From Yimella sp. cx-51 (GTDB lineage: Bacteria; Actinomycetota; Actinomycetes; Actinomycetales; Dermatophilaceae), in NCBI RefSeq assembly GCF_017654605.1, contig NZ_CP072113.1:2604001-2668000 (forward strand): DNA of 64,000 nt, in the 5' to 3' direction. The notes beneath the pieces are model-generated. The model ran no database searches. It was not told the DNA's origin and saw only the letters and a program-made list of their open reading frames with translations. The translations under genes were made by a program, and so were the position numbers. Shown here in pieces: positions 18,428-29,095 of this stretch. Position 1 is the stretch's first letter; each line of letters begins with the position of its first letter.

Positions 18428-18661
18428 TCACCCCCCGGCGAACGGCGGCAGCAACTCGATCACGTCGTCCGGCGCCAACGTGTGGTCACCCTCCACCCGC
18501 CGGCCACCCACCAGGACGGCGCAGTGCGGGACGACCTGGCCCAGAGCTGGTCGGGCTGCGGTGACCTGTTGCAATGCAGCGGTCACCGAATCTGCTTCGA
18601 CGACCTCGGACTCGACGCCGGCAGCGGCCTTGGCTCCGGCCCAGTAACGAATGGTGGGCAT
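18428..18661 (-). CDS. MoaD/ThiS-family ubiquitin-like sulfur carrier
   Basis: A 77-residue beta-grasp protein ending in the GG needed for C-terminal activation (LPPFAGG). It resembles the small subunit of molybdopterin synthase, which carries sulfur as a thiocarboxylate, but no other moa gene is in the window. A role in another sulfur-transfer route is possible. TACCCT lies 6 bases before the ATG (18668-18673), indicating a leaderless message; divergent from the glnR-like gene. Confidence 0.85.
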   Translation of the reverse strand: MPTIRYWAGAKAAAGVESEVVEADSVTAALQQVTAARPALGQVVPHCAVLVGGRRVEGDHTLAPDDVIELLPPFAGG

Positions 18662-18747
18662 GCTGCCAGGGTAGGCATAGATTGAGACGGGTCGGCGTGA
18701 CCGTCGTTACAGACGGATCCCAGGCCGCGCCTCTAAGCTTGCCAGTC

Positions 18748-19461
18748 ATGGCAAACCTGGTCCTGCTCACCGATGCCCGCGGCGCGAGCATCGAGGTGCT
18801 GCCGGCCCTGGCCTTGCTGAGCCACCGCGTTCGGGTGCTGCCTGCGTCTGCCGACCTGATGGTCGACCCACCCAGCTGTGACGCCGTTCTGCTCGACGCC
18901 CGGCGCGACCTCGCCGGAGCGCGACGCCTCGCCACACTCATCCGTGGTGGCGGCACCAGCTCGGCACTCCTGGGCATCTTCACCGAGGGCGGATTGGCAG
19001 CACTGACCACCGACTGGCAGCTGGACGACGTGCTGCTGGAGAGCGCGGGGCCGGCCGAGGTCGAAGCTCGCCTGCGCCTGGCGTTGACGCGGGTCGAAAC
19101 CGATGAGGATGACCTGGTGAACAAGATCGTCGTCGGGCCGCTCGTGATCGACGAGCACGCATACAGCGCACGCGTCGACGGCGAGTTGCTCGATCTGACG
19201 TACAAGGAGTTCGAGCTGCTCAAACAATTGGCCCTGCACCAGGGTCGGGTGTTCACCCGAGCAGCATTGCTGCAGGAGGTGTGGGGTTACGACTACTTCG
19301 GGGGCACCCGCACCGTCGACGTCCACATCCGTCGACTACGCGCCAAGCTGGGCGCTGAGCACGAGTCGTTCATCGGCACCGTCCGCAATGTCGGCTACCG
19401 CTTCGTCGGTCCACGGGAAGGACGCACTGAGCATTCGACGGAGCCGATCCACCCGGCGTGA
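18748..19461 (+). CDS. glnR: GlnR-like orphan OmpR-family regulator
   Basis: A 237-residue protein. The N-terminal receiver keeps Asp50 (AVLLDARRD) but lacks the second acidic residue of the usual DD pair (LVLLTDARG) and the conserved lysine, so it is probably not phosphorylated conventionally. The C-terminal winged helix (about 135-225) has [20 protein letters not shown] and VRNVGYRF. There is no kinase gene beside it. Position directly before mshD matches Rv0818/GlnR, the global nitrogen regulator. It may instead be a close paralogue. Confidence 0.75.
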   Translation: MANLVLLTDARGASIEVLPALALLSHRVRVLPASADLMVDPPSCDAVLLDARRDLAGARRLATLIRGGGTSSALLGIFTEGGLAALTTDWQLDDVLLESAGPAEVEARLRLALTRVETDEDDLVNKIVVGPLVIDEHAYSARVDGELLDLTYKEFELLKQLALHQGRVFTRAALLQEVWGYDYFGGTRTVDVHIRRLRAKLGAEHESFIGTVRNVGYRFVGPREGRTEHSTEPIHPA

Positions 19462-19495
19462 CCCGGCGGCAGCCCGGGCGTGGTGGAATCAGCCC

Positions 19496-20365
19496 ATGGA
19501 CCGCCCCGACCCTGCCGCCGTGCTCGAACTCGCTGCCGCCGCCCGCACCGCCGACGGCGTCAGCCCGCTCTCGGAGGCGACGCTGCTGTCGTTGCACGCC
19601 GACCCGAACGATCGCGACCTGCACGGCTTCGTCCGCGGCGAAGGACGTCTCAACGGATACGCCCATCTGCGCCTGGAGGACGACGGCTCCGCATGGGCCG
19701 AGATCGTGGTGCGCCCGGAGGCAAGGCAGCAGGGAATTGGCCGGCGCTTCCTGGAGTACGTGCGTGAGCAGTCGGCGGGTGCGCGGGTCTGGGCGCACGG
19801 CGACACCCCGGCTGCGCAAGCCACCGCGCAAGCCTTGGGAATGACGCCCGTGCGTAACCTCTGGATGATGTCGCGGTCGGTCGATCTCGGCGAACCGATC
19901 GTTGATCCGGTTGCGCCGCAAGGTTTTTCGACGCGCACCTTCCAACCGGGTGATGAGCAGACGTGGCTCGACGTCAACGCTCGCGCCTTCGCCCATCACC
20001 CCGAGCAGGGACGCATGACGCTTGCTGACCTGCGAGCGCGCATGACCGAACCGTGGTTCGACCCCGGCGGTTTGTTCCTGGTCTTCGACGAGGAGTCCGG
20101 ACGCCTGGCCGCCAGCCACTGGACCAAGATCGCCGAGGAGGGCGGCCCGGGCGAGGTGTACGTGGTGGCGGTCGATCCCGACTTCCAGGGCAGTGGACTG
20201 GGCGGCTACGTCACCGCACTCGGGCTCGCCCACCTGCGCGACCAGGGGGTTTCGACCATCGACCTCTATGTCGAGGGCGACAACACACCGGCCATCGCCA
20301 CGTACCGACGCAAGGGCTTCGAGCGCAGCGCCCACGACGTCATGTACGGCTGGGCGCAGACGTAG
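19496..20365 (+). CDS. mshD: Mycothiol synthase (acetyltransferase)
   Basis: A 289-residue protein with two GNAT domains in tandem. The N-terminal one ([19 protein letters not shown]) and the active C-terminal one ([20 protein letters not shown], then [20 protein letters not shown]) each show the acetyl-CoA R/Q-x-x-G-x-G/A loop. It acetylates the cysteinyl amine of Cys-GlcN-Ins, the last step of mycothiol synthesis. The glnR-mshD-phosphate gene order is as in mycobacteria. ATG 19496 is 34 bases after the glnR stop. Confidence 0.92.
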   Translation: MDRPDPAAVLELAAAARTADGVSPLSEATLLSLHADPNDRDLHGFVRGEGRLNGYAHLRLEDDGSAWAEIVVRPEARQQGIGRRFLEYVREQSAGARVWAHGDTPAAQATAQALGMTPVRNLWMMSRSVDLGEPIVDPVAPQGFSTRTFQPGDEQTWLDVNARAFAHHPEQGRMTLADLRARMTEPWFDPGGLFLVFDEESGRLAASHWTKIAEEGGPGEVYVVAVDPDFQGSGLGGYVTALGLAHLRDQGVSTIDLYVEGDNTPAIATYRRKGFERSAHDVMYGWAQT

Positions 20366-20433
20366 GTCGATCTGAAACACCATGTAGCGGGCACCCGGCC
20401 CACGCGACGCTGCGGCCTGACACGATAGAACGC

Positions 20434-22710
20434 ATGGACACCGCGGAGCAGCAGACCGCCGATCAGACTGCCGACCAGATCGAGACCCCGGCGCCCGCCG
20501 CCAGTGATGTCGCACTGGCCCGGATGGCACAGCACGCGCAACGCGCCCGCGGCGCCAACGGCCGGTTCATCCGGGAGACCGCGCCCGACAACGAACGCAC
20601 CGACGAGTTGCCGGACGACCGGTTCCTCGACCGCGAGGTGTCATGGCTGCAGTTCAACGAGCGGGTGCTCGAACTGGCCAATGATCCCGACGTCCCGCTG
20701 CTGGAGCGCGCCCGTTTCCTCGCGATCTTCGCCAGCAACCTCGACGAGTTCTTCATGGTGCGGGTGGCCGGCCTCAAGCGGCGCATCGCTGCCGGCCTCG
20801 CGGTGCGATCGGCCTCGGGTCTTGAGCCCCGGGAGGTGCTCGACGCGATCTCCCGAGCCGCGCACGAGTTGATGGACCAGCATGCCTACGCCTTCCACGA
20901 GGTGATCCGTCCCGCTCTGACGCAAGAGGGCATCCGCATCCTGCGCATCGACGAACTCACCGACACCGAACGCGCACATGTCGACGAGTTCTTCCAGCGC
21001 CGCGTCTACCCGGTGCTCACCCCGTTGGCCGTCGACCCGGCCCACCCTTTCCCCTACATCTCCGGTCTGTCGCTCAACCTCGCGGTGCTGCTCAACAACC
21101 CCAAGACCGGCCGCGAGCACTTCGCGCGCGTCAAGGTGCCCTCCTTGCTCCCCCGGCTCATCCATCTGCCGAACGACGACTCCGCGGACGACGCGCTCTA
21201 CGACGACCGGTTCGTCGCGATCGAGGACGTCATCGCCGAGAACCTCGCTGAGCTCTTCCCCGGGATGCAGGTGACCGAGCACTACACCTTCCGCGTTACC
21301 CGCAACGAAGACCTCGAGGTCGAGGAGGACGACGCCGAGAACCTCCTGACCGCCCTGGAGAAGGAGCTCACCCGTCGCCGTTTCGGCCCGCCGGTGCGTC
21401 TCGAGGTCGCCGATGACATGAACGACCACGTGCTCGACCTGCTCGTGCGCGAACTCGGCGTCCACCGCGGTGAGGTCTACCGCCTGCACGAACCGCTCGA
21501 CCTGCGCGGCCTCAACCAGGTGGCCGACCTGTCACGCACCGAGCTGCGGTGGCCGGCCTTCGTGGCCAAGGCACACCCGGCGTTGTCGCCGGTCGAGCGT
21601 TCGTCCGCGGCCGACATCCTGGGCGAGATGCGTAACGGTGACATCCTGTTGCACCACCCGTACGACTCCTTTTCCACCAGCGTCCAGGCCTTCATCGAAC
21701 AAGCTGCGGCCGACCCCCAGGTGCTGGCCATCAAGCAGACGCTCTACCGCACCAGTGGAAACAGTCCGATCATCGAAGCGCTGATCGAGGCCGCCGAGGC
21801 AGGCAAGCAGGTGCTGGCCGTCGTCGAGATCAAGGCGCGCTTCGATGAGGAGAACAACATCACCTGGGCCCGCAAGCTCGAGCGGGCCGGCGTCCACGTG
21901 GTGTACGGCCTGGTGGGTCTGAAGACCCACGCCAAGCTTTGTCTGGTGGTGCGGCAGGAGGGCGACACCATCCGCCGCTACTGTCACGTCGGCACCGGCA
22001 ACTACAACCCCAAGACCGCTCGGTTGTACGAGGACCTCGGCCTGCTGACGACCGACGAGACCGTGGGCGAAGACCTTACCCGCCTGTTCAACCAGCTCTC
22101 CGGCATGGCGCCCCGCGCCCGGTTCAAGCGGCTGCTGGTCGCACCCCGCTCGGTGCGCACCGGCTTGGTCCAGCGGGTCGAAGCCTGCATCGCCGCCGTG
22201 GACGCCGGCAAGAAGGCGACCGTGCAGATCAAGGTCAACTCGATGGTCGACGAACAGATCATCGACTCGCTCTACCGCGCCTCACGGGCGGGCGTGCAGG
22301 TGGACGTGTGGGTGCGAGGAATCTGCGCCCTGCGGCCCAACGTGCCAGGACTCTCGGACAACATCCGGGTGCAGTCGGTGCTCGGGCGCTTCCTGGAGCA
22401 CTCGCGGGTCTTCCGGTTCGCCATCGAGGGCGCCGACGACATCGTCTACATCGGCAGCGCCGACATGATGCATCGCAATCTCGACCGCCGCGTGGAGGCT
22501 CTCGTGCAGGTCGTCGACCCCGTCCACGTGGCCGCACTGCGTGACCTGCTGGCTCTGGGCATGGCCGACACCACCGCTTCCTGGCAACTGCACGGCGATG
22601 GCCATTGGCAGCGTCATCACCGGGACGCCGAGGGAGCACCGCTGACCGACATGCAGGCCGATCTCATCGCGGCCTACGCACGCCGACGCGCCAAGGCGCG
22701 CCGCCGATGA
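20434..22710 (+). CDS. ppk1: Polyphosphate kinase 1
   Basis: A 758-residue enzyme that polymerises the gamma-phosphate of ATP into polyphosphate. It has the N-terminal domain ([21 protein letters not shown]), the head domain, and two phospholipase-D-like catalytic halves. These carry His499 ([12 protein letters not shown], the autophosphorylated residue) and His518 ([20 protein letters not shown]). ATG 20434 starts a disordered N-terminal extension of about 60 residues before the core. CACGAT 7 bases upstream hints at a leaderless start. It overlaps mutT1 by ATGA and sits between mshD and pst. Confidence 0.95.
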   Translation: MDTAEQQTADQTADQIETPAPAASDVALARMAQHAQRARGANGRFIRETAPDNERTDELPDDRFLDREVSWLQFNERVLELANDPDVPLLERARFLAIFASNLDEFFMVRVAGLKRRIAAGLAVRSASGLEPREVLDAISRAAHELMDQHAYAFHEVIRPALTQEGIRILRIDELTDTERAHVDEFFQRRVYPVLTPLAVDPAHPFPYISGLSLNLAVLLNNPKTGREHFARVKVPSLLPRLIHLPNDDSADDALYDDRFVAIEDVIAENLAELFPGMQVTEHYTFRVTRNEDLEVEEDDAENLLTALEKELTRRRFGPPVRLEVADDMNDHVLDLLVRELGVHRGEVYRLHEPLDLRGLNQVADLSRTELRWPAFVAKAHPALSPVERSSAADILGEMRNGDILLHHPYDSFSTSVQAFIEQAAADPQVLAIKQTLYRTSGNSPIIEALIEAAEAGKQVLAVVEIKARFDEENNITWARKLERAGVHVVYGLVGLKTHAKLCLVVRQEGDTIRRYCHVGTGNYNPKTARLYEDLGLLTTDETVGEDLTRLFNQLSGMAPRARFKRLLVAPRSVRTGLVQRVEACIAAVDAGKKATVQIKVNSMVDEQIIDSLYRASRAGVQVDVWVRGICALRPNVPGLSDNIRVQSVLGRFLEHSRVFRFAIEGADDIVYIGSADMMHRNLDRRVEALVQVVDPVHVAALRDLLALGMADTTASWQLHGDGHWQRHHRDAEGAPLTDMQADLIAAYARRRAKARRR

Positions 22711-23657
22711 CGACCCACCAGACGCCGGCTGCGGTTGCGACCATCGGGGCCAGCGGCATGGTGCTGTGGCGCCGCCACCGCGGCTCGCTGCAGGTGCTGC
22801 TGGTCCACCGCATCAAGTACGACGACTGGTCATGGCCCAAGGGCAAGGTCGATCCCGGCGAGTCGTGGCTCGACACCGCCGTCCGCGAGGTCAGCGAGGA
22901 GACCGGGCTGCGCGGGCGGGTCGGCATCCCACTCCCCGACGCGAGCTACCCATTGCGCTCGGGCGAACTCAAGCACGTGAAGTACTGGGCCGGCGAGGCG
23001 ATCGGCGGCGACGGCACCCTCGAACACGAGATCGACAAGGTGGCCTGGCTACCGATCGACAAGGCCCAAGCGCGGCTGAGCTACGTGCGCGACTCGATCC
23101 AGTTGCAGGCGATCGTCGAGGCCGACCGTCGGTTCGGCCTGCAGACCTGGCCCCTCGCGATCGTCCGGCACTCGGACGCCGTGGGTCGCGACCACTGGGA
23201 CGGGCCCGACCCCGAGCGTCCGCTGTCGCCTGCCGGTCGGGCCCGCTCGGCAGATCTGGTCTCCACGCTCTCGGCCTACGCGATCACCAGGGTGATCAGT
23301 TCGCCGTCGGTGCGCTGCGCCGACACCGTGGCCCCGTATGTCGAGGCAGCAGCGCTCGACCCCGTCTTCAAGAGCGGCCTGTCCGAGGAAGGCTTCGTGG
23401 CCGACCCCACGAAGGTGATTCGACGGGTCTCCAAGGTGGTCGAGCGAGCCGAGCCGGTGGCGCTGTGCACCCATCGGCCGGTGCTGCCGACGGTCCTGTT
23501 GCAGTTGGCCACGCATGCCGCCGCCGGGAGCCTCGCCGCGACGACCTTGCGGAGGTTGGCCGAGGACGGTCTGGACAAGGGTGAGGCCCTGATCTGCCAG
23601 GTGGCGGGCAAGGGTGAACTCGCCCGCGTGGTGTCGGTCGAGCGACACCGCCCCTGA
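22707..23657 (+). CDS. mutT1: NUDIX hydrolase fused to histidine phosphatase (MutT1-like)
   Basis: A 316-residue two-domain protein. The N-terminal NUDIX domain has the full box [20 protein letters not shown], and the C-terminal domain (about 150-310) starts with the histidine-phosphatase motif IVRHSDAV and keeps [12 protein letters not shown] and a late CTHRPVL. Mycobacterial MutT1 hydrolyses 8-oxo-(d)GTP to the monophosphate in two steps and also diadenosine polyphosphates. The start overlaps the ppk1 stop, so the two are translationally coupled, a common actinobacterial pair. Confidence 0.9.
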   Translation: MTTHQTPAAVATIGASGMVLWRRHRGSLQVLLVHRIKYDDWSWPKGKVDPGESWLDTAVREVSEETGLRGRVGIPLPDASYPLRSGELKHVKYWAGEAIGGDGTLEHEIDKVAWLPIDKAQARLSYVRDSIQLQAIVEADRRFGLQTWPLAIVRHSDAVGRDHWDGPDPERPLSPAGRARSADLVSTLSAYAITRVISSPSVRCADTVAPYVEAAALDPVFKSGLSEEGFVADPTKVIRRVSKVVERAEPVALCTHRPVLPTVLLQLATHAAAGSLAATTLRRLAEDGLDKGEALICQVAGKGELARVVSVERHRP

Positions 23658-23767
23658 CGCCCGACCCACTTGCGCTGCCGCCCACCTCACGGCGGGCGAG
23701 ATCTGCGTCACAGCTGGGCGGCATAAATAGCAGACCTTTCGAGATCGAATCGATTTCGATGGGGCTC

Positions 23768-23785
23768 GTTCACCGTTTGTTCACC
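23768..23785 (+). promoter_or_regulatory. PHO box upstream of pstS
   Basis: Two perfect GTTCACC heptamers at 23768-23774 and 23779-23785, 11 bp apart, which is the consensus PhoP/RegX3 direct repeat. It lies 94 bases before the pstS start and should drive pstSCAB under phosphate limitation. Confidence 0.85.
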
Positions 23786-23878
23786 GACTCGGGGCCATTC
23801 GGTCACGTGACCTCCCTACGTTCTGAACGTCCGGCGCACCTGCCGGTCCCTGGATGTCACACCCTGAGAGGTACCCTC

Positions 23879-25030
23879 GTGAAGATCACGCACACCGGTC
23901 GCGCTGCGAGCGTGGCAATGATCGCCGCCCTCGCACTGAGCGCCTGCGGCAGCGACAACAACTCCGGCGGCTCGAGCAATAACGGCTCCGACGCGAGCAA
24001 CAGCAGCCAAGCCAGCGGCGGCTCCGCCGGCGGTGGCTCGGAGGCGTGCGACACCACCAAGCTGACTGCTGAAGGTTCGACCGCCCAGGACAACGCGATC
24101 CAGCAGGTCATCTCCGACTACCAGGCCAACTGCTCGGGCGCCAGCGTCACCTACAACGGCACTGGCTCCGGTGCCGGCATCAAGCAGTTCATCGCCAAGC
24201 AGGTGCAGTTCGCCGGCTCCGACTCCGCCCTGAAGACCACGGAGAAGGACGGCAAGATCGAGCAGAAGGCAGCCGACACCGCCTGCGCTTCGCCGGCCTG
24301 GAACCTCCCCATGGTGACCGGCCCGATCGCGATCACCTACAACCTGCAGGGTGTCGACAAGCTCGTGCTGACGCCGGCGCTCATGGCCGACATCTTCAAC
24401 GGCAAGATCACCAAGTGGAACGACGCCGCGATCAAGGCCGTCAACAAGGACGCCAAGCTGCCCGACACCGACATCAAGCCGATGTTCCGCTCCGACGAGT
24501 CCGGCACCACCGAGAACTTCACCAAGTACCTCGCCGGTTCCGCCAAGGACAAGTGGACGGCCGAGCCCGGTAAGAAGTGGACCGGTAAGGGCGAGGGCAA
24601 GGCCAAGACCGCCGGTGTCGCCAGTGCCGTGAAGAGCACTGCCGGTTCGATCGGTTACGTCGAGTGGGGCGCTGCCAAGGACAACAAGCTGTCCTACGCG
24701 CAGATCGACAACGGCGCGGGCGCCGTGGAGCTGACCGGCGAGTCGGCCGGTAAGGCCGTGGGCGCTGCGAAAATCTCCGGTCAGGGCAACGACCTCAAGT
24801 TGAAGCTCGACTACGCGACCAAGGAGGCCGGTGCTTACCCGATCCTGCTGGTCACCTACGAGATCGTCTGCTCCAAGTACCCCGACGCCAAGGTCGGCTC
24901 GAGCGTCAAGGCGTTCCTGAGCTACTTCGCTTCGGATGACGCGCAGAAGTCGATCGAGGACATCGGTTACGCGCCGCTGCCGACCGAGATCTCCACCAAG
25001 GTCAAGGCTGCGATCGCCGCGATCAAGTGA
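23879..25030 (+). CDS. pstS: Phosphate ABC transporter substrate-binding lipoprotein
   Basis: A 383-residue lipoprotein. The signal peptide ends in lipobox LSAC (Cys23), followed by a Ser/Asn/Gly-rich linker (about 24-55) and the phosphate-binding domain (LTAEGSTAQDNAIQQVISDY, later FRSDESGTTENFTKYL with the phosphate-contacting Ser/Asp/Thr). It captures phosphate outside the membrane for PstCAB. The GTG start follows GAGAGG and gives a proper signal peptide; an earlier in-frame start would run through the PHO box. First gene of pstSCAB. Confidence 0.95.
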   Translation: MKITHTGRAASVAMIAALALSACGSDNNSGGSSNNGSDASNSSQASGGSAGGGSEACDTTKLTAEGSTAQDNAIQQVISDYQANCSGASVTYNGTGSGAGIKQFIAKQVQFAGSDSALKTTEKDGKIEQKAADTACASPAWNLPMVTGPIAITYNLQGVDKLVLTPALMADIFNGKITKWNDAAIKAVNKDAKLPDTDIKPMFRSDESGTTENFTKYLAGSAKDKWTAEPGKKWTGKGEGKAKTAGVASAVKSTAGSIGYVEWGAAKDNKLSYAQIDNGAGAVELTGESAGKAVGAAKISGQGNDLKLKLDYATKEAGAYPILLVTYEIVCSKYPDAKVGSSVKAFLSYFASDDAQKSIEDIGYAPLPTEISTKVKAAIAAIK

Positions 25031-25125
25031 TGCAAAGGTCGGTGGTGGGGTCGATCTGATCGGCCCCACCACCGACCTGCGCATCGTCCGCAGTTCCCGC
25101 AGCACCCGCACGATAGGTAGCCCGC

Positions 25126-26139
25126 ATGACCTCCATCACCGGAGTCTCCGCAGCTGACAGCAGCCCCGAGCCGGACGGCCGCGCACCCCTCGAGGGCGAT
25201 GGCGCTAGCACCGGCCGCTTCGGCGACAAGATCTTCAAAGGCGCAGCCACCGGTGCCGGCTTCGTCGTCATCGCGATCGTCACTCTCATCGGCGTCTTCC
25301 TCATCGCCCAGGCGATCCCGGCGCTGAGCAAGAACAAGGACAACTTCCTCACCTCGCAGGCATGGGACGTCTCCGACCCGAACAACATGAAGTTCGGCAT
25401 CCTGCGGTTGCTGTGGGTGACCGTGAGTTCGTCGGTCGTGGCCATGATGATCGCCGTGCCCCTCGGTGTGGCCATCGCGCTCTTCCTCACCCAGTACGCG
25501 CCCAAGTGGCTCGCCAGCCCGGCCGCCTCACTGGTCGACCTGCTCGCCGCAGTTCCCTCGATCGTGTACGGCCTGTGGGGCGCCAACATCGTCGCCAGCT
25601 ACTTCAAACCGGTGGGCGACTTCCTGAACAACTACTTCAGTTGGATCCCGCTCTTCGGCGATGCCGGAAATGCTCGCGGGTCCTCGATCCTCTTCGTCGC
25701 GATCGTGCTGGCCATCATGATCCTGCCGATCGTGACGGCGCTCTCGCGAGAGGTCTTCGCCCAAACCCCCGCCGCGCACAAGGAAGCAGCCCTGGCGCTC
25801 GGTGCGACCAAGTGGGAGATGATCCGCACCGCGGTGCTCCCCTTCGGCAAGCCGGGCGTGATCTCCGCCGCGATGCTCGCCCTGGGCCGCGCGCTGGGTG
25901 AAACGCTGGCGGTGCTGCTCATCGTCTCCGCGCTGGCCGACGGATCGAAGTGGAACTGGTCGTTGCTGGACGGCGGCGAGACGTTCGCGTCCAAGATCGC
26001 CAACAACGCCGGTGAGTTCGACACCCCGAGCAAGACCGGCGCATACATCGCGGCAGGCCTGGTGTTGTTCATCCTGACCTTCGTGGTCAACGCCATCGCC
26101 CGCATCGTCATCGAGCGCCGGAAGGCCTTCACCGAATGA
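25126..26139 (+). CDS. pstC: Phosphate ABC transporter permease PstC
   Basis: A 337-residue permease with a disordered N-terminus of about 35 residues, then six membrane helices. The ABC permease EAA loop is visible as AAHKEAALALGATKWEMIRTAVLP. It pairs with PstA to form the phosphate channel. Its stop overlaps the pstA ATG (ATGA). Confidence 0.95.
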   Translation: MTSITGVSAADSSPEPDGRAPLEGDGASTGRFGDKIFKGAATGAGFVVIAIVTLIGVFLIAQAIPALSKNKDNFLTSQAWDVSDPNNMKFGILRLLWVTVSSSVVAMMIAVPLGVAIALFLTQYAPKWLASPAASLVDLLAAVPSIVYGLWGANIVASYFKPVGDFLNNYFSWIPLFGDAGNARGSSILFVAIVLAIMILPIVTALSREVFAQTPAAHKEAALALGATKWEMIRTAVLPFGKPGVISAAMLALGRALGETLAVLLIVSALADGSKWNWSLLDGGETFASKIANNAGEFDTPSKTGAYIAAGLVLFILTFVVNAIARIVIERRKAFTE

Positions 26140-27053
26140 GCACCGTCGACCTTCTCAAGCCCTCCGGCGCCAGCGGCAGCCACGTGGAAATCGGCTCGAA
26201 GTCCTCCGGCCGCGCGATCAAGGACAAGCTCGCGCAGGGCCTCATGTGGCTCGCCTTCTTCATCGCGATGATCCCGCTTGTCTGGATCCTCGGCACCGTC
26301 GTGGTCAAGGGTGGCGCACTGCTGCTCGAGTCGCAGTGGTGGACGCATTCCCAGGACGGCATCACCAACCGCCGCGAGGGCGGCGGCGCCGTGCACGCCA
26401 TCCAGGGCACCCTGTTGCAGGCTGCCGTCACCGCGCTCATCTCGGTGCCGATCGGTGTGCTCACCGCGGTCTACCTGGTTGAGTACGGACGCGGCAAGCT
26501 CGCCCGTGTCGTCAGCTTCATGGTCGACATCCTCACCGGTATCCCCTCGGTGGTCGCAGCGCTGTTCGTCTACGCCCTCTGGGTGACGACCTTCGGTTTC
26601 CAGCGCATCCCCTTCGCGGTCTGCCTGGCGCTCACCATCCTGATGGTGCCCACGATCGTGCGGTCCACCGAGGAGATGCTGAAGCTGGTGCCCAACGAGC
26701 TGCGCGAGGCCTCCTACGCGCTCGGTGTGCCCAAGTGGAAGACGATCGTGAAGATCGTGCTGCCCACCGCGTTCTCCGGAATCGTCACCGGCATCCTGCT
26801 GGGCCTGGCCCGCGTCATGGGTGAAACCGCGCCGCTGATCATCCTGGCGCCCTACTTCCGGTCGATCGCGACGAACCTCTTCGGTGGTCTGATGGGCACG
26901 CTGCCCACGATGATCAACGACGGTCGCGACAACATGGGGCTGGAGCCCACTTCGGATCGCGTCTGGGCTGCCTCCCTGACGCTGATCCTTCTCATCCTCG
27001 TGCTCAACCTGCTCGGCCGGCTGATCAGCCGGATGAGCAAGGTCAAGAGCTGA
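26136..27053 (+). CDS. pstA: Phosphate ABC transporter permease PstA
   Basis: A 305-residue permease. Six membrane helices begin at about residue 33, and the EAA loop reads [22 protein letters not shown]. Partner of PstC. Translationally coupled upstream; the pstB ATG follows 32 bases downstream. Confidence 0.95.
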   Translation: MSTVDLLKPSGASGSHVEIGSKSSGRAIKDKLAQGLMWLAFFIAMIPLVWILGTVVVKGGALLLESQWWTHSQDGITNRREGGGAVHAIQGTLLQAAVTALISVPIGVLTAVYLVEYGRGKLARVVSFMVDILTGIPSVVAALFVYALWVTTFGFQRIPFAVCLALTILMVPTIVRSTEEMLKLVPNELREASYALGVPKWKTIVKIVLPTAFSGIVTGILLGLARVMGETAPLIILAPYFRSIATNLFGGLMGTLPTMINDGRDNMGLEPTSDRVWAASLTLILLILVLNLLGRLISRMSKVKS

Positions 27054-27085
27054 ACGCCGCTTCGAAAGAACTAGGAATCACGCAC

Positions 27086-27862
27086 ATGGGTAAGCGCATC
27101 GACGTCCAGGATCTGAACGTCTTCTACGGTGACTTCAAGGCGGTCGAGGACGTCTCGATGGTCATCGAGCCCCGCTCGGTCACTGCGTTCATCGGCCCGT
27201 CCGGTTGTGGCAAGTCGACCTTCTTGCGGACGCTCAACCGGATGCACGAGGTCATCCCGGGCGGACGCGTGGAGGGTTCTGTCAAGCTCGACGACCAGGA
27301 TCTCTACGCCTCCGGTGTCGACCCAGTCGGCGTGCGTCGCACGGTCGGCATGGTCTTCCAGCGTCCCAACCCCTTCCCGACCATGTCGATCGGCGACAAC
27401 GTCACCGCTGGTCTGCGGTTGAACGGAATGAAGAACAAGAAGGAGTTGGCCGAGCGCACCGAGCGCGCCCTCAAGGGCGCCAACCTCTGGAACGAGGTCA
27501 AGGACCGCCTCGACAAGCCGGGCGCCGGCCTTTCCGGTGGTCAGCAGCAGCGGTTGTGCATCGCCCGCGCCATCGCCGTTCGCCCGCAGGTGCTGCTGAT
27601 GGACGAGCCCTGCTCGGCGCTCGACCCGATCTCGACCCTGGCGATCGAAGACCTCATCACCGAACTCAAGGACGACTACACGATCGTCATCGTGACGCAC
27701 AACATGCAGCAGGCGGCGCGCGTCTCCGATCGCACCGCGTTCTTCAACCTCGCCGCCACCGGCAAGCCCGGTCGCCTGATCGAGATGGACGACACCAGCA
27801 CCATCTTCAACAACCCGTCGGAGAAGGCCACCGAGGATTACATCTCGGGTCGATTCGGCTGA
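27086..27862 (+). CDS. pstB: Phosphate ABC transporter ATPase PstB
   Basis: A 258-residue ATPase. Walker [11 protein letters not shown] loop [11 protein letters not shown], signature [14 protein letters not shown] and Walker [14 protein letters not shown] are all intact, with the switch histidine in [13 protein letters not shown]. It powers phosphate import and signals through PhoU. AGGAA precedes the ATG. Last gene of the operon, followed by a strong terminator. Confidence 0.97.
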   Translation: MGKRIDVQDLNVFYGDFKAVEDVSMVIEPRSVTAFIGPSGCGKSTFLRTLNRMHEVIPGGRVEGSVKLDDQDLYASGVDPVGVRRTVGMVFQRPNPFPTMSIGDNVTAGLRLNGMKNKKELAERTERALKGANLWNEVKDRLDKPGAGLSGGQQQRLCIARAIAVRPQVLLMDEPCSALDPISTLAIEDLITELKDDYTIVIVTHNMQQAARVSDRTAFFNLAATGKPGRLIEMDDTSTIFNNPSEKATEDYISGRFG

Positions 27863-27924
27863 TCCGGCGAACCGCGCGGACACGCTCGGCGTGCGACGGC
27901 GGTCAGGGGGATTCGTCGCATGAA

Positions 27925-27958
27925 AAGATCCCGCACCACCGAAGTGGTGCGGGATCTT
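27925..27958 (+). terminator. pst operon terminator
   Basis: Perfect 15-bp stem AAGATCCCGCACCAC with its complement around CGAA, 63 bases past the pstB stop. Confidence 0.8.
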
Positions 27959-28092
27959 CGTGTCCGGACCGGGAGCGCCTCACGGCGCGTGGCCGCTCGT
28001 AGCGGCTGATGTTGGGACCCGGGGCTGCCGCGGCCCGAACACGTTAGAGACTAACCGGCGACCGACGTGGATTGTTCCCGCGCCGCTCGGAG

Positions 28093-28362
28093 TCAGGATT
28101 TGCGGACGCGTCCCTCGGCCACGACCGTCCGGCCCTTGTCGGGACAGAGCTGCTGATGGTCCTTCACGTCGTCGCGGGCCTTCTCGCGAGAACGCCGCCC
28201 GGGGCCTCGCCAATCGCAGCTCTGACAGAGACCGAAAGTGAAACTGCCGACGTCCTCGGTGAGGTGACTTTGCTTGACCTCGACGGTGGCCTTCTTGGTA
28301 TCGCCGATCGGCGGGGTCAACCGAAGTCGGATCGGGACGCGCTTCTCGTTTGACCTGGCCAC
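28093..28362 (-). CDS. Small protein with C2HC zinc-finger-like motif
   Basis: An 89-residue protein with a basic N-terminus (RSNEKRVPIRLRLTPPIGD), a beta-like middle, and a metal-binding pattern C-x2-C-x19-H-x3-C (LCQSCDWRGPG up to KDHQQLC). The tail is GRTVVAEGRVRKS. I recognise no named family; RNA or DNA binding is plausible. GTG 28362 lies 6 bases after TACGGT (28374-28369), predicting a leaderless mRNA and supporting the gene call. Confidence 0.65.
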   Translation of the reverse strand: MARSNEKRVPIRLRLTPPIGDTKKATVEVKQSHLTEDVGSFTFGLCQSCDWRGPGRRSREKARDDVKDHQQLCPDKGRTVVAEGRVRKS

Positions 28363-28450
28363 GCGGGAACCGTATCCCCCTACTCACAAGCAGGACAAGC
28401 GTTCAAGTCTCGATGTGAGCGACATCATCCTCACCGGATGGTCGCTCGCC

Positions 28451-29086
28451 TCAGTCGAGCTTGCCTGCCCGCCACGCCGCCGCCGATCGGGCGAGGTCGA
28501 CCGCCGTCGTTCGCAGTGCCGATGCGGAGACTGTCTGACTGCGTGCGCCGTCCTCGTCGTGGCCGTCGCTGAGGTCGGCGCGGTGGGCCCGCCCGGTGGA
28601 GACCACCTGGCAGAAAGCGGCTGCACGATCCAGTGCGGTGTCGAGTTCGCCGTCGTAGACGCCGGTGAGGATGGCGTCACCGAGTGCGCGCATGGCGTCC
28701 GGCGAGGGCGGCTCGGCCGAGCCGGCGACGGCAGCGAGCACATCGGCCCTTCTGCGTCCTTCGCTGTAGTCGACCGACACGCCCACCGGGTCACGTCGGA
28801 TCCATTCCCGTAGGGCGTACAGGCGCCACAGAGCACCGGGCAGACTGACCGCCGGTTGCCGCGACCAGAGTTCGGCGACCGTCGAAAGACCAAGCTCCTC
28901 AACGAGATTCACCAGTTTCGTGGTGAGCTCAGGATCATCGCTCGCTCGCCCGGTACGCACCAGGATGGCTGCTGTTTCGTGTGCGATCTGACTGACCTGT
29001 GCCGGGTCAACGGTGTCCCCGTAGAGCGCGATCTGCTCCGGCGGCATCTGCTGCGGACGGTGGAAGCGATGCGGTTGATCGGGCAT
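28451..29086 (-). CDS. Conserved hypothetical protein beside helicase
   Basis: A 211-residue, mostly helical soluble protein opening MPDQPHRFHRPQQMPPEQIALYGD, with WRLYALREWIRRDPVGVSVDYSEGRRRAD in the middle. No catalytic motif is recognised. A TAGCCT box 6 bases before the ATG (29098-29093) lies inside the helicase stop region, so it can be transcribed separately from the upstream helicase. Confidence 0.7.
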   Translation of the reverse strand: MPDQPHRFHRPQQMPPEQIALYGDTVDPAQVSQIAHETAAILVRTGRASDDPELTTKLVNLVEELGLSTVAELWSRQPAVSLPGALWRLYALREWIRRDPVGVSVDYSEGRRRADVLAAVAGSAEPPSPDAMRALGDAILTGVYDGELDTALDRAAAFCQVVSTGRAHRADLSDGHDEDGARSQTVSASALRTTAVDLARSAAAWRAGKLD

Positions 29087-29095
29087 CGTTCCAGG

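Noticed and set aside
27959-28092. Possible structured RNA between the pst terminator and the 89-residue gene (GCCGCT-CGT-AGCGGC and GTTAG-AGA-CTAAC hairpins)
   Set aside because: The two short palindromes are not enough to name an RNA; no known riboswitch or ncRNA pattern could be matched by eye.
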